A stretch of DNA of 64,000 nt from Daphnia pulex (lineage: Eukaryota > Arthropoda > Branchiopoda > Diplostraca > Daphniidae), in NCBI RefSeq assembly GCF_021134715.1, contig NC_060027.1:1860001-1924000 (forward strand). Direction: 5' to 3'. This document shows positions 12,285 through 24,870 of this stretch, piece after piece. Below the pieces are notes generated by a model. It did not search any database. It was not told the origin of the DNA and saw nothing but the letters and a program-made list of their open reading frames with translations. A program made the position numbers and the translations under genes. Numbering within the stretch: the stretch's first letter is position 1; the number at the start of each line of letters is the position of its first letter.

Positions 12285-14297
12285 CTATTGCACTCCGGAG
12301 TCCGGAGCGCTCTAGTGTCAAAAGTGGCTATTGCACTCCGGAGTCCGGAGTCCTCTAGCGTCAAAAGTGGCTATTGCACTCCGGAATGGAAATATGTAGT
12401 ACTTTCATTTGGCGACCGATGGCATTCTGTTTCTGTGTTTTGAAATTTGAATGGTTTAGATTTGAATTCTTTGGAAATTCAAATAAAATGTATTTATAAC
12501 AATCATATATATTTGAATATCACTAATAAATAAAAATAGTCAGTGTATAGAAAGAACTTTTATTTCGTTATCGTTAACTTAGCTAGAGTTTAGAGTACAA
12601 TGTCCAACATTGAATCAGTACCTTAAAATTCAAATTGTAAATATAGTTAAGTGTCTTGCAACAGGAATAAAGTAGAATTTATAAACATTTCAATTCAGGG
12701 TGATATTTCTTGTTAACCATTTCTATTTCTCGCTCTATTTGCTCAGTGTAAGGATTTATACACGTTATAAACGCATATAGTGAGTCACCCTTTGTCGCCC
12801 CTTACCTGCCTGAAAGTCGAGCCGGAGTTCTCAGAACGGGGCTTCGAGGGGTTCTTAATCTTTGTGACCTTTAAACGCATCGACCAGCAACTCACTATTT
12901 CTGCTGATTGATTCACACGTAACGTGGGATTCAGCTATATTATACAGAGATCATTAAATTCAAAGTAATAATTTAGATTGTTAAACACGCTATAAACACA
13001 CGACATAGTGAGTCACCCTCTGTCGCCCCCCTACTTGCCTGAAGGTCGAGCCGGAGTTCTCAGAACGGGGCTTCGAGGGGTTCTTTGTGACCTTCAAACG
13101 CATTGACCAGCAACTCACTATTTCTGCTGATTTACACGTAACGTGTGATTCAGCTGATTTCACGCTATAAACCATGCAATGCCCGTGTCTCTTATTCCAA
13201 TAAACTAACAGCTAAACACGTCTTTCATATCTTGAAACAAAACAATACAAAACTAAGTTAACATGCCGTTGCAGTTTACTTTATTATAGTGAGAATATCA
13301 AAAGACATTTTAACTGAATTGTGAGTGCGAAAAAATACTTGGTATTTTCGTGTTCAGTTTCACTCGGTGCTTTGTCATCACATGAATGAACTGACAATGA
13401 AAAATTAATTGATTTTAAGGGGAAAGAATTAGCACATGGTGCGGCGTCAATCAAAGATCCTTTAAGAGCGGAATATGGAAGCGCCTTGTCCTTTGATGAT
13501 GGGTTGCTTTAGGTTCCAACGCCGCGGAGATAATCATAAACAAAGTTAACCACTCCTCTTTTTGACTACCAGTATTTTGTAACATCTATCTCCCTTATGT
13601 TGTAAAAAGAATATTCCTCGACGATGACGAATGGTTCTGTCACGAATGTAAAAAATAAATACCTTATTATGTAGTCTCATGTATACACACCCAGAATTGA
13701 ACTGATTATGTGAAATATATTGTGTTAAATTTGAGTAGAAAGTAAACCTACTGTTTTTGTTTATACACACTCAACTTCTTTCATTATTAAATGATATCGA
13801 AGAACATTCTTCTTATGTGATATAAAGTCATGTTCAGGTCGTAAACGTAATGAAATAGCGAAAACCCCTAATCCTGCAAACCTTAAAACTTTTATAGATG
13901 AAATAAGTAAAATCTCACTTTTCAAACATGATACATTTTTTTTCAAAATGTCAAACACTAATTTCTTGAAGGCATCAGGTTTGTTTTTCATTTGGGGAAA
14001 TCTCAAAAACTCATCACATGCTGTTGACCTGTTGTACGATATTGTAACAAAGGTGAAACCACAGATCAGTGCATAACTCCCTCTTCTTTCACACTATAAT
14101 TGAAGCTTGAATGAAAGACAGACTCTGAACTCAGGCTGAATGGTATTTATGTTAAACACAGAATCAGTCGTTATTTGCCATTCGTCGCCATAAATTTCCG
14201 GAGTGCAATAGCCACTTTTGACGCTAGAGGACTCCGGACTCCGGAGTGCAATAGCCACTTTTGACACTAGAGCGCTCCGGACCCCGGAGTGCAATAG
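12285..14297. mobile_element. 2-kb element with 102-base terminal inverted repeats
   Basis: The arms at 12285-12386 and 14196-14297 are inverted copies. I count equal length and see one mismatch (ggagtcc versus ggggtcc). Each arm holds two 43-base units beginning CTATTGCACTCCGGAGTCC plus a partial third, with CTCCGGA/TCCGGAG near-palindromes. The interior has two tandem copies of a ~170-225-base unit and short minus-strand frames (13546-13770 and 13761-14006) that I do not recognise as transposase. No immediate target duplication is evident; a 13-base near-match (gtctttttcggta / gtctttttctgta) lies 5 bases outside one end and 9 outside the other. Probably a non-autonomous or decayed DNA transposon. 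Family not assigned. Confidence 0.65.
12761..13159 (+). repeat. two tandem units inside the TIR element
   Basis: Copy 1 (12761-12985) and copy 2 (12986-13159) share 'agtgagtcaccc', 'tcgagccggagttctcagaa', 'cggggcttcgaggggttctt' and 'gaccagcaactcactatttc'. Copy 1 has an AT-rich extension. A third start (cacgctataaac) follows at 13160. The block 'ggtcgagcc' recalls a pol III B box, but no A box in proper spacing was established. Confidence 0.75.
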
Positions 14298-14779
14298 GCG
14301 TGACCGTCTTTTTCTGTAGCAGACGAAACTCTTTGCGGCGCTTGCAGCATTGCACCCTTGCAATAAAAGACATGTCTCTCGTTGTAATCGACTTTAACTT
14401 ATTCACATCAGAGTAATAGCTTCCAGTGCATACCTTACTTTGAAGACTCTGGATTAAATTGAGAGTTAAGCTAATAAATCCGAAGTTGCCTAATCAATTT
14501 AAGAAAATATGATTCCTTTAAAATTACCGACCGGAAGTAATTTATGAAACTGTAATGTTGTTGATGTAAGAACTAGGAAGTCTTCTCCCAAAGATCCATT
14601 GGGTGAAAGCGGGTAAAAGACCAAACTTACTTATGGAGGTAGAACTATCGTGAAATAAACCAAATTTATTTTAATAAAACCAAGCCAATAATTTCGATAA
14701 TTGATACACACTATACATAATCAATTCAATCACTTGAAATCGAAGTTGGAGGAAACCATCCGACTTCCGTGTAAAATAT
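14298..14779. other. spacer between TIR element and ABC transporter 3' end
   Basis: The 3' flank of the transporter gene, AT-rich. Short minus-strand frames extending from the inverted repeat (14094-14406) are not credible genes. Confidence 0.4.
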
Positions 14780-17700
14780 TTAGAGATGCGCTTCTTCCAA
14801 GTTGGCGGAAGAGCTGACTGGTTTCAACGCGATGCCCTGGACGGAACAAAGCTCAAAGTAGAGACCTCCCAATTTGATTAGTTCTTCGTGCGTTCCTTGT
14901 TCTGATATCGTTCCATGGTTAATGACGATAATGTTGTCCGCGTTCTGAATCGTACTAAGTCGATGGGCGATTGTTATACATGTTCGGCCTTCCCTTGCGG
15001 CATCCAAGGCCATCTGGACGACATGTTCACTCTCTGAATCCAGCGCTGAGGTGGCTTCGTCCAGCAACAGGATTTTAGGATTCCTAATTAACGCTCTTGC
15101 AATAGCTACGCGTTGTTTTTGGCCACCAGAAAGTTGCGTTCCTCGCTCTCCGACCATGGTCTCGTAGCCATTTGGTAACGACTGGATAAACACATGGATG
15201 TTGGCTTTCCTGGCCGCTTCGATAATCTCATCCATGGGGACGACTCGGCTGTTGTCGCCATAGGCGATGTTTTGAGCGATGGTCAAATTGAAGAGAATCG
15301 GCTCCTGGGATACGATACCCATCTGGGAACGGAGTGAAGAAATGTTGACGGGATTGATGTCCTGGCCGTCCAGTTGCACTTGACCGCTATCCGGATCGTA
15401 AAAGCGTTCCAGTAGTTGAATGCAGGTTGATTTTCCGCATCCGCTGTGTCCGACAAGAGCGACAGTCTGGCCAGCTCGGACGGCCAACGACAATCCTTGA
15501 AGAACTTCAGCGTCTTTACGCGTGGGATAACGGAAACGAACTTGTTCAAAGTTGACATTTCCGTCAACGTTCTCCAGGACGAGGCCGTTGTTGGATGAGG
15601 CGTCGATTTGTGGCACACGTCTCAGCAAAGCAAAGATCCGGTTGGCCGCCACTTTGGCTTTGTTGTAGTTTGGAGCGAACGCCACTGCCTGGCCAATCAT
15701 TTGCGTACCGAAGAGAAGCGACTCGCTGACTTTGAAGACGCTGGTGAAATCGAGACATTCGTTAACGACAAGCCATCCACCGTAGTACATAGTGACAGCG
15801 TAGGCGAACATCGGAATAGAGCTGGCGAATCCGAAAATGAAACCACGAATCCAGGATTTTTTCAGGGCTTCTCTGTGCGGTCCTCGCAGAGACTCCATGT
15901 AGATGGTGTGGAATTGCCTTTCTTTACCAAGACTGGCTACTGTCCGGATATTGCTGATGGCTTCCATGGCGACTTTGGCTGATTTCTGCAATGCTTCACG
16001 CTCCAGTGCGGACTGTCCCATGATAATTTTGGCTTGGAAATAAGTTGACACGAGGAGAAGTGGGACGAAACAAAGAGCTACCAATCCCAGTTTCCACTGG
16101 AAATAAAGAGCCAGAACGGTTGAAGCGACCATGGTGGTCACTGCCTGGAAAAGGACGCCAATACGGGATCCTGTGGCACCCTGGACGCTGGCAGCATCGC
16201 CAGACAACCGGGCGCAAAGTGCTCCAACGCTGTTCGTTTTACGATCAAACCAGCCAATTTCCTGTTTCAAAATGGCCTGGAATGTCAATCCGCGAAGTCT
16301 TGATGTCAAAGATTCTCCGGCTATGCTGAATGAGAAAGACTGGGCGAAAGCGGAGAATCCGACGACAATGCCCAGGATCAAGAACATGAGTGCATAGAAA
16401 TTTCCTTGGGCTCTCTTTTCTGCCTGTTCCTCAGCCGATCCTCCAGGTGTCAAGACTCCAAGAACTTCGCTGAAGAGGATGGCAAAGACGGGTGTGCTGA
16501 GACCGACGATAGCTGATCCGATGACTCCCACGACGATGTAGTGCCATTCTTTCCTGTTCATTCTCATAATATCCATTAAACTGACATCGATGTCTTCTGA
16601 CTGGGCAGACACTGCGGAGCTGGCCACAGACAAACGAGCACTTCGTACGGAATTGTGCCTTCCGAGCGGATGACTTCCGGCCAGACTTACTGCATCCATC
16701 ATCTCATCCTTTTCATCTGGAATCCAGGATTTAGCTTTTTCGATCTTTTCTTCTTCGTCCTCATAATCGGAATCGTCATCGATTGAACTTTTGCTGTCCG
16801 ACTCTCCACCCTGTTGTGCAATAACCAGTTGATAGTAAATTCCGTTTAGGGCCATTAGTTTATCGTGAGTTCCGTCTTCCTGTAATACAGCAACAGAATT
16901 TGTTAGATTATTTAGATTGAAAAGGAAGTCAATCATTAGATCTTTTACCTGGACAATGCCATCTTTCATGACTATGATACGATCGGCGTTGCGAATGGTT
17001 GTCAGCCTGTGGGCGACAATGATGGTGGTACGTCCTTGTCTAGCCTTGTCTAAAGCCTTCTGCACGACCGCTTCACTCTGTGTGTCTAACGCGGATGTGG
17101 CTTCATCCAGTAACAGAATTTTGGGTTGCCGAACAAGGGCCCGGGCGATGGCAATACGCTGTTTCTGACCGCCACTCAATTGTCCTCCTCGTTCTCCTAC
17201 AAGGGTGTCGTACTTGCGCGGAAGTCGCTGGATAAAGTCGTGAGCGTTGGCTTCTTTGGCCGCACGTTCCATCTCTTCCTTGGAGACGCCATCTCGACCG
17301 TAGCAAATATTTTCGCCGATGGATGTGCCAAAAAGGACAGGCTCTTGTCCGACCATACCCATTTGGTCTCTCAGCCAACCCAAGTTGAGATTTCTCAATT
17401 CATTTCCGTCGATGGTGACAGAACCTTCGAGCGGATCGTAGAAGCGCTGGAGTAACTGGATGCAAGTGGATTTACCACAGCCGGAAGTGCCGACCAAGGC
17501 GACGGTTTGTCCAGGTGTCACGTCAAAGCTGATACCCTGAAGAATCTTGACATCCGGACGTGATGGATAGTTGAAAAAGACGTCACGGAAAGATATTTTG
17601 CCATCAACTCCGTCGGGGACTAATCCTTCGTTGGATGAGCTATCGATGGGTGGAATTCGATCTATAATGGCGAAAATAGTAGCGGCAGCTCCTCTGGCGA

Positions 17701-19498
17701 CTGAAAAGGCTTCCATGTAAGGAGCTGCTTGGCCAATTTGCATAGCGCCAATCAAGACGCTGAAGAAGACGATCAGGAGATCGGAAGAGGAATACGAATT
17801 TCCATCGCAAGCGGCCAGGATGAGGGTAATCCCGTACCAGAAGGCAAGCGAGTAACTGGCGTAGATAATCCCCCAGACGAGACCAGCCCCGATACCCGTT
17901 GCCATACCGCGTTTGATTCCGGCCTTTTTAGCATACGCCAAATCATCTTGAAATCGATCGATTTCTTTTCTTTGGCCACCAAAAGCCATGACGGTTCGGA
18001 TGGAACTGAATACTTCTTCGGCTATACCACCGGCTTTGGCGTAAGCTTTCAGTTCATTTTCCGTCAAAGATGCTTGAACTTTGGCCAAAACTCCCATAGA
18101 AACGGCTAGAACCGGTGTTGAAACTAACATGACTAGAGTCAATTCCCTAAGGTAAAAAAAATTCTGATTAGATTTTGTGTAACCTTTAAACTGATATGTT
18201 AACGTTATTTGTTATTTTTAGTTTTTTTACCATCCGTGTATAAAGGCGTTGATGATAGATGCAATGAAACATGTCATTGAGAAGATAAACATGCCAATCT
18301 TCTCTCCAACACCGTCCTGGATTTTATTTAAATCTCTGATAATTGAGATAAGAAATTGGAGTAAGAAGTCATCGTGGAAAAAAACAATTGAATAGCATCT
18401 CTCTTACTCTGTGATGCGGCTAGCAAAATCGTTGGATGATTTAGTGTCATACCAGCCGACATCCTGTCGCAGGACGGCTTGTAAAAACTTACTTCTAATC
18501 CGGTAGACCTTGATACGGTAGTAAAGAAATAAAAATGGAAATGAATTTCGTGCATCAGGAGACTGTGACTTTGCACATTCACTAATCAACAAGGTCATTT
18601 ATCCATACATAATATACAGTGCATGTTTAAGGTGTTTATCGTCTGGCTGGTCCGCCAGATGACGAAAACCTTAAACAATTGCCACAGACTGTAAACTGGA
18701 TTTCCATAGATAGCGTTATCTAAAACTTGGTATAAGTTATGTCAAGTCACGCTTGTTGTTTGCATAATTACCTGATTTTCAGCCGTAAAATTAAGCGCCG
18801 TCACGAAAATGAAACCGAGCAGTAAAAGGACGGCGCCAATAATGGCAACGTAAATACCAAATTTTGTGAATTCGTCTTGAATGGCTTGACCCTGCGGACT
18901 TGATTTTCACAGAAGAAAAATATGAATTTAAAATACAGAAAAACCAAATTCTAATGCGACTTACGAGTTGGCGTATTCACTTGGATCAGTGAGGTTGCAA
19001 GTTGGACCACTAAAGGAAAAAAGAACCCATCATTTTCAATTTGATTTAAACTTCAATGAAATAAAAAGTTTAAACTTACAGGGGATAAGGATATGTATAA
19101 TTTGGATCGCTAGAAATGTTGCAATTGATTTCATCGATTGTTTCCTGATCCATACCTCCACCGACGAACGCGTTGGTTATGTCACCAAAGAGAATCAACA
19201 TGAGCGGGAAGCAGACGCCCGTACCTACGGCACCCAAAGTGCCAAAGCACAACAGCACAAAGTCTGTAGGGGAAGCGTATCGGAACAGGTCGAAGAATGG
19301 CACGGGGGGAAATTCAGGCGGCGGTGGTTTTTCTTTATCCTTCTTTTTCTTCTTTTTCTTGCCATTGCCATCGTCGGAGATGCTCGGTATCGAGCTGCTG
19401 GACGTGTCCTCTTCTTTCTTTTTGAGCTCATCATCGTCCTGACTGAAAGCTTCGTTGATTTGACCTTTGACTTCCTCGCGATCCAAATTTGGCGCCAT
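14780..19498 (-). CDS. ABCB full transporter (P-glycoprotein / multidrug resistance type)
   Basis: ATP-driven plasma-membrane exporter of hydrophobic compounds by family. Order: N-terminal linker with acidic and Lys-rich runs, TMD1, NBD1, acidic linker, TMD2, NBD2; about 1,330 residues, normal for the family. NBD1 has [17 protein letters not shown] and [15 protein letters not shown]2 has [17 protein letters not shown] and the same Walker B, so both sites look catalytic. Start ATG 19496-19498 ([12 protein letters not shown]); stop TAA 14780-14782. The first coding exons are at about 19077-19498, 18775-18895, 18411-18513 and 18225-18332; nearly everything else is one 3.3-kb exon interrupted by a 69-base intron at 16880-16948. 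That intron is a multiple of three and has no in-frame stop, so conceptual translation reads through it. An acceptor (gacag) just before the ATG suggests a 5' UTR intron. Confidence 0.93.
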
Positions 19499-19668
19499 TT
19501 TGTCACCTGTCACGCAAGCGGATGTCAATTATTAAAATGGTTTTGGTCTGGCGCAAAGCTGAAACCCATAGCAACGTAGTCACGGTGAATAAAATACGAC
19601 AAATCAATTGAAAATAAGGTTGACACGCATACTTTTGAAGTAATTCAATTATTTAAAAAAAAATCACC

Positions 19669-19745
19669 TGTTGTTGTTGAAAAACTGTCCAATTTTAACC
19701 CGACCGGTATTTGCTGTTCGCTCGGACCAACTTTCGTCCTAGAAT
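19669..19745 (-). promoter_or_regulatory. probable 5' UTR exon of the ABC transporter
   Basis: On the minus strand, transcription from the TATA box at 19771-19779 would start near 19745. A donor follows a run of CAA triplets (CAACAACAACAG then gtgatt) near 19669, matching the acceptor just upstream of the start codon. It contains one ATG (atggcaacag) that does not continue into the protein frame. Confidence 0.45.
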
Positions 19746-19770
19746 GAAAAATTTCTGTTGCCATCCAACC

Positions 19771-19779
19771 TTTTATATA
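19771..19779 (-). promoter_or_regulatory. TATA box of the ABC transporter
   Basis: Minus-strand TATATAAAA followed by GG, about 275 bases upstream of the start codon and about 30 bases upstream of the inferred leader exon. Confidence 0.55.
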
Positions 19780-19799
19780 GCGATAGGTGTTTTAGATAC

Positions 19800-21950
19800 C
19801 GAATACCGGCTGTGTTTAAGGGGTACCTGACGAAACCGGCAACTTATGTCGCACTGTTAAGATAACAGGGCGCGCTGGCGCAATAGACAAACAGAAATAG
19901 GCAATTCATTTTATGCTCGTTCATCATTATTTACCAATCATTTTGTTATCAAATTGAAATTTCAAATTCAACAACTTATTAAATTAAATACAAAACAATT
20001 CATCCATTAAAACTTAGAACTGCAGAAAAAGGTGTTAGGACTAAAAAGAAAACAATTAAGCAATTCGATCTTTTGAATTTAAAGAATAAACAAACAGAAA
20101 ATCAAATTCGTTCGATATCAGGTACATCACAATTATGTCATGTCAACAACTAACCATACGGGGGGGCTATAGTCTGAACCTATTTCTGGCCTTGAATCCC
20201 AACTCCCAAGGACCATATCTTATCGATGCACCTTGGCGTCTTTAATAAAATTCTGCCGAGTAATTTATGACTAACATCAGGAGAATAAAAATGAAATAAA
20301 AACCAAATCCTGTTTAGGGCAATTGAGCTGCTCCAAAATGCTAAGCCGTTAGCCCGTTACGTTACATAAACTCTTGCATAAACAAAACTACTTGTTTTCT
20401 TTTTGGAGGCAGTGAGAAGGGGTCAGTGACCCTCAACATTTCACATTTTTATCAACACGGAGCGGACACATGACACAGAATCTGGCATATGGTGAATTCT
20501 ACTGTAATTCGCGCCGAAACTGTCTAGTCAGCACTATTACGTAAATATTTCGATATCGCTAAGTTTATTACATTTTAAATAAGCGAACTGAAACTTAGAT
20601 TAAAAATTACCTGTTTTTAGTTACACTGCTGCTGAAATTCCTTACTGTTCCCAGATAATAAAAAGCTTATGACTGATTAAACGATCTGGTGGCAACCATA
20701 GATTACAGGATTACGTAATACTATTTTCAGTTACGTTAAAAAAATAAAATAGTTAATTAATGTATCAATATAATCCACATTCAGTATTAGTTTACCTGTT
20801 TCTCGTTAACATAAACGGTACAATATTATCCAATATCACAAAATTTCCAGATCAAATCACCTAGAATTTAAAGAAAGCAGGCAAAACCCAATAAAAAAAT
20901 TCCCTTCTTCATATATTTTTTTAAAATAGGAAAAAGAAGAAGATGTTGAACACAATAAACAACCCAGTCACTTTGAAATCCTTGGTGGAGGATGGTAGTA
21001 TATAGGTAGACTTAAAAGGGACTGGAATTGGTACCTATCACGACTTTCCTAGAGAATCCACAGACAAAATTGAAGAAATAAGACAATAAATGGGGGCATT
21101 CGGGCACCAACAAAAAAAAAAGACTACAAATAATAAAACGAAAAAGTGCGAATCTTCGCTATAGCATACCAATCAGAATAACAGGAGTAAAGCAATAAAG
21201 GCCAAAAATTCACTACCCACTTCTTACGGGTGAGTGCCGCCTTTGTTGCTCCACTCGGTTATTATCATTATCACTTCGTTAGTAAGATATTATTATTGCA
21301 CTTTCTTTCAATTTGGTTTTGAACCTGTTAGTAGAGTGCAGGTTTGATACGTAACTTGACTGGATGATGTTGCTGGATTTGATGAGCAGTTGGTTTGGTG
21401 GCTGTGCGTAAATTGGGAGTGGGGATTTCTCGTGCAACTACGCCTTCGTCTTGAATGATTCGAGGAAAAAAAAATGAATAAAAAAAATAAATAAAGGCAT
21501 TTAGAGGGATCACGAGTTGCAATGGGGCCAGCTATACAGACACCATAAGGCGAAGTGGAGCCATAAGAACTCAAAACAAACAAAAAAACTGGAAAATAAA
21601 AATTACCAGAGCTCATGGCTCCACTCGTTAAGAGATACTATGTTGATGAGATGGTCGTATTTTTAAGTACATTCTTCCCTGTCTTTCGCGTTAATCTACA
21701 ATTAAGCTTTCATCACATGAGAATAATAATGCTTCCGGTAAAAGCATTATTGGTTCAAAGGGCAAGGGGGTTTACAATGATCGAATCCCATTTTTATCAA
21801 AATTGGCAATTAAGTAAATTGACTTTGTCGCTCCATTGGCCCGGAAGTGACGCACCAGATGGCGGTTCAGTGCACGGCTAACAAAGAATGAAACGAAAAA
21901 ATTCAACATAAACTCTTTCACAAAATAAGTGAAAAAGTTGGAAAACAAAA
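19800..21950. other. intergenic stretch between ABC transporter and cueball-like gene
   Basis: AT-rich, no recognised gene. It may contain the unplaced 3' end of the cueball-like gene: a minus-strand frame at 21328-21460 (DEGVVAREIPTPNLR...) looks protein-like, but I could not join it in phase to the last clear exon. Confidence 0.4.
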
Positions 21951-21954
21951 GTAT

Positions 21955-24460
21955 TCAAATCACCAAATACCGTACCGTTTCACAGATATTCATATTGCAG
22001 CAATCTTCGATGTTGATGACACGCTCAGCTGCTGGTCGGTAGTTCTTCCCCTTGATGACTCGCCTCTTGAAACGCGATCGTCCAGAGCTTAATCGCCATA
22101 CGCGGAAACTCAGAATAATAACAGCGATTATTAGAATGACGCACATGACAGATGTGCTCATCAATGCTATGAAGATTTCGCTGTTCTCAGCCTCAGTAGC
22201 TGTTGAGAAAGATGACCTCCCGCAACTATTTCGAGACGTATCAACAGTGTCTGTTATTTCACAGCGGTCACCACTATAGTTCTCTGCACAACTGTACAAG
22301 ACTTTCGTTAATTATTGCCAACGCATAATTAATTTTTTAAAAATTACCTGCAACTAATTTCGTTGTTGACAAAAAAGCAATGTCCCTCATTAAAGCAATA
22401 GCCGATACACAATCCGGAGTCCGTTTCGGAAACTGGGGTAACATGGAACTCTTGAGGCGTATTATTTGATTCAGACGAAGAATCCATTGCCGGTGTTGAT
22501 CGGTGTTCCGAATGATGAATTAGCTCTGTTGTAGCTGCTGAATGTTGGATATCGATCGAACAATGAACTGGTTGGCGCTGGAGTATGATGACAGCCATGG
22601 GTTTATATTGGAAACGACGTAGAGAAACCGGTCCATCGATAGATCCTTCTTTGGGCAGGGACCAGAGAGACTTCTGGTCCCAGTCTGTCCAGTATATGTC
22701 ATGTTCTCCAACCTTGTCAATTTAAGAAGGAAAATAAAGAAATCTTATGTCAAACGCGAGTAAGAAAAAATAAATACCGTAAGACCGAAAATAAATTGCC
22801 CCCGCATTTCATGGCCCTTGCCTTCGTACAAGAGCTCTCTGTCCGATCCGTCAACTTTGCTTCTTTCAATTTGAAAAGTTCCATGACGAAGGTTGTTGGC
22901 CCAGTAAATCATTTGCTGACTAACATCCAATCCCAATCCGTGAGGCATAAAAAGTCCTTTATGTACGATAACCTCGCGGTGACTACCATTGAGATAGGAT
23001 CGTTCAATGGTAGGTCTATCTATATTCCAATTGGTCCAGTACAGCATTCTGAAACAGAATAGAATAATTTAAAAATGTTACATAACTACAAACATTTGAT
23101 TAACAAAATACCTTGTACAAGGATCAGATATCAGTCCTCTTGGTTTATCTCCTCGGAGCAGATGGACTAGTTCAATCGTGTTGTTTTCGTAGACATGAAG
23201 GTCTTCACGTTCAACTACGAATCGGCGAATCGACTGTTTGGTACCGTCAGTCCATAACAGTGTTTTCTCCAGATTATCATAGGTCAAAGCTTCAACCGAC
23301 TCGTTGGTTCCTCCTACTCATCACGTTCACAAACATTAGCATGTATGGACAGATATCAAATCGCAAAATAAAAATATTACTTTCCACGACATCATGGACA
23401 GAGCCTTGAGCCTTGATCCCATCGAATGTGACGCTAAACACGTGCCCTCGTCGATTACGCTTGTCTGAGAAGAAGAGTTTTTGTGAAGATGGATCGTAAG
23501 CCAGGGCGACCAGTACGGAAGCATTGTAGTTCTCCAATTTGAGTGGATTGCTTTGAGATCCATTGGTCAGGATTTCAATTTGATCGCCGACAGCAACAAT
23601 TAAATCTGGAAATGGAAATAAGTGGTTAAGAGACCATTCCGGAACGAGTTATCCGACTCTTGTCTTGCGATCGATGGACTGGCAATCCGATATGCTCTTA
23701 TAAAGTCTACGTGCTACAAGTTCTAGATGGGAGCGATACCAAAGTCACAGCTACAGAATGAGTCTACGTGACCGAATCGATGAAATGATAACGGATGTTT
23801 TAGGTTTCTTGCCGACATTTTGCGAAAAACAGAACACGTTATTAAACTCAAGAATCGGTTTAAATCCGACCGATATCAAAAAGGTAAACTAGTGGTTGTT
23901 TTGTTTTGTCTTGAATCCTAATGTTTCCACGTCGGAAATTCGTGGAACTAGTTAATATCTTCTACGCACGAAATTTTGCATTTTACTATTATTAACTTCC
24001 TGCAAATAGCAAGGTCGACTAATGACGTGCTCAAGGAGAAAATAGCAAAATATTGACAAACATGAATGCAGACAAAATAAGTTTCAAGGACCAACTACCG
24101 GCAGACGATATTTAGTCAATATCAGAAGTAACACGTTTCCTAAGGTATTCCCCGGATATCACGTGAGAATTGCATTTTTATTACAAGAGAAAGCTCGCTG
24201 GTTTGTTTTTATGATGTTGTCAATGGATTTTTATTTTCTTTTAAAGCCTGTGTGAGAGCAGAATTTTTTGTGTAGTCAGCTGTAGCAATAGTCATATTTC
24301 GATACCAGTGTCGTCTGCTACTACGGACTACGTGACTTGGCTCGGCATTTCCCATTTAATAATCGTATGGTAGGCAAAAATGTGTATATTTACCGTCGTA
24401 GGATTTGGTTGCGGCAGCAAGTGCGAAGAAAATCCACACTAATAAGGATCGTGAATTCAT
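21955..24460 (-). CDS. cue: cueball-like YWTD/EGF transmembrane protein
   Basis: Single-pass membrane protein. Exon 1 (24394-24460) encodes a signal peptide (MNSRSLLVWIFFALAAATKS); a 788-base intron follows, then exon 2 at 23381-23605 and others at about 23113-23313, 22783-23047, 22350-22720 and 21971-22299. The ectodomain has LDL-receptor class B repeats (LFFSDKRNRRG, LYWTNWNIDRP, MIYWANNLRHG), then one six-Cys EGF module (GLCIGYCFNEGHC...), a transmembrane helix (IALMSTSVMCVILIIAVIIL) and a basic cytoplasmic tail with DCCNMNICET. This order matches insect cueball, implicated in germ-line and immune phenotypes. The last exon is unresolved: reading through gives a stop at 21955, but a donor (gtacgg) after ICET suggests one more exon. 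It shares a 410-base divergent promoter with CSTF1. Confidence 0.8.
23606..24393 (-). other. large first intron of the cueball-like gene
   Basis: Donor gtaaat at 24393 and acceptor at 23606-23607 join TCC-TAC-GAC-G to AT-TTA-ATT in frame. It is ten times longer than most introns in this window, a usual place for regulatory sequence. No gene seen inside. Confidence 0.6.
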
Positions 24461-24870
24461 ATCTCGATCCGTAGGCACAGAAGACAAATTTATAAAATAC
24501 TCATTGATAAAAAGAAACGATCTTAGTTGAACAAATGATGAGTAATATTCTTTGTCTTCACCGGCCACCGAGACACCATGTACCGGGAAACCTGCCAAAC
24601 CAACTAAATGTAGTCCGGCCGAAATTCTTGAGATCATGCGCGATGCAACCTTATTCCCTGATCTACTTTGTACTGCCGTGTCTCGTGGCTGGTGCAACAC
24701 TAAACACTCTGGCGGCTAACAATGCAACTTCCGGCAATGCGCCATCTCGTTTGTTATCTTGAAATCGTATCCTACTTGTCGGCATTTTCTGTGTTTACAC
24801 TGGTTCGAGAAAGACATAATCTTGTTCTTGTATTTTTCTCGTTCGATTTTGAATATTTAATTCACACAAA
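24461..24870. promoter_or_regulatory. divergent promoter region, cueball-like / CSTF1
   Basis: The start codons of the two genes are 410 bases apart and point away from each other. No TATA box was obvious on the CSTF1 side. Confidence 0.5.

Noticed and set aside
12268-14319. 13-base flanking near-repeat as the target duplication of the TIR element
   Set aside because: It is not adjacent to either terminus (5 and 9 bases away) and has a mismatch, so it may be chance.
15608-18109. Several plus-strand frames of 80-126 codons
   Set aside because: Shadows of the large coding exon of the ABC transporter on the minus strand.
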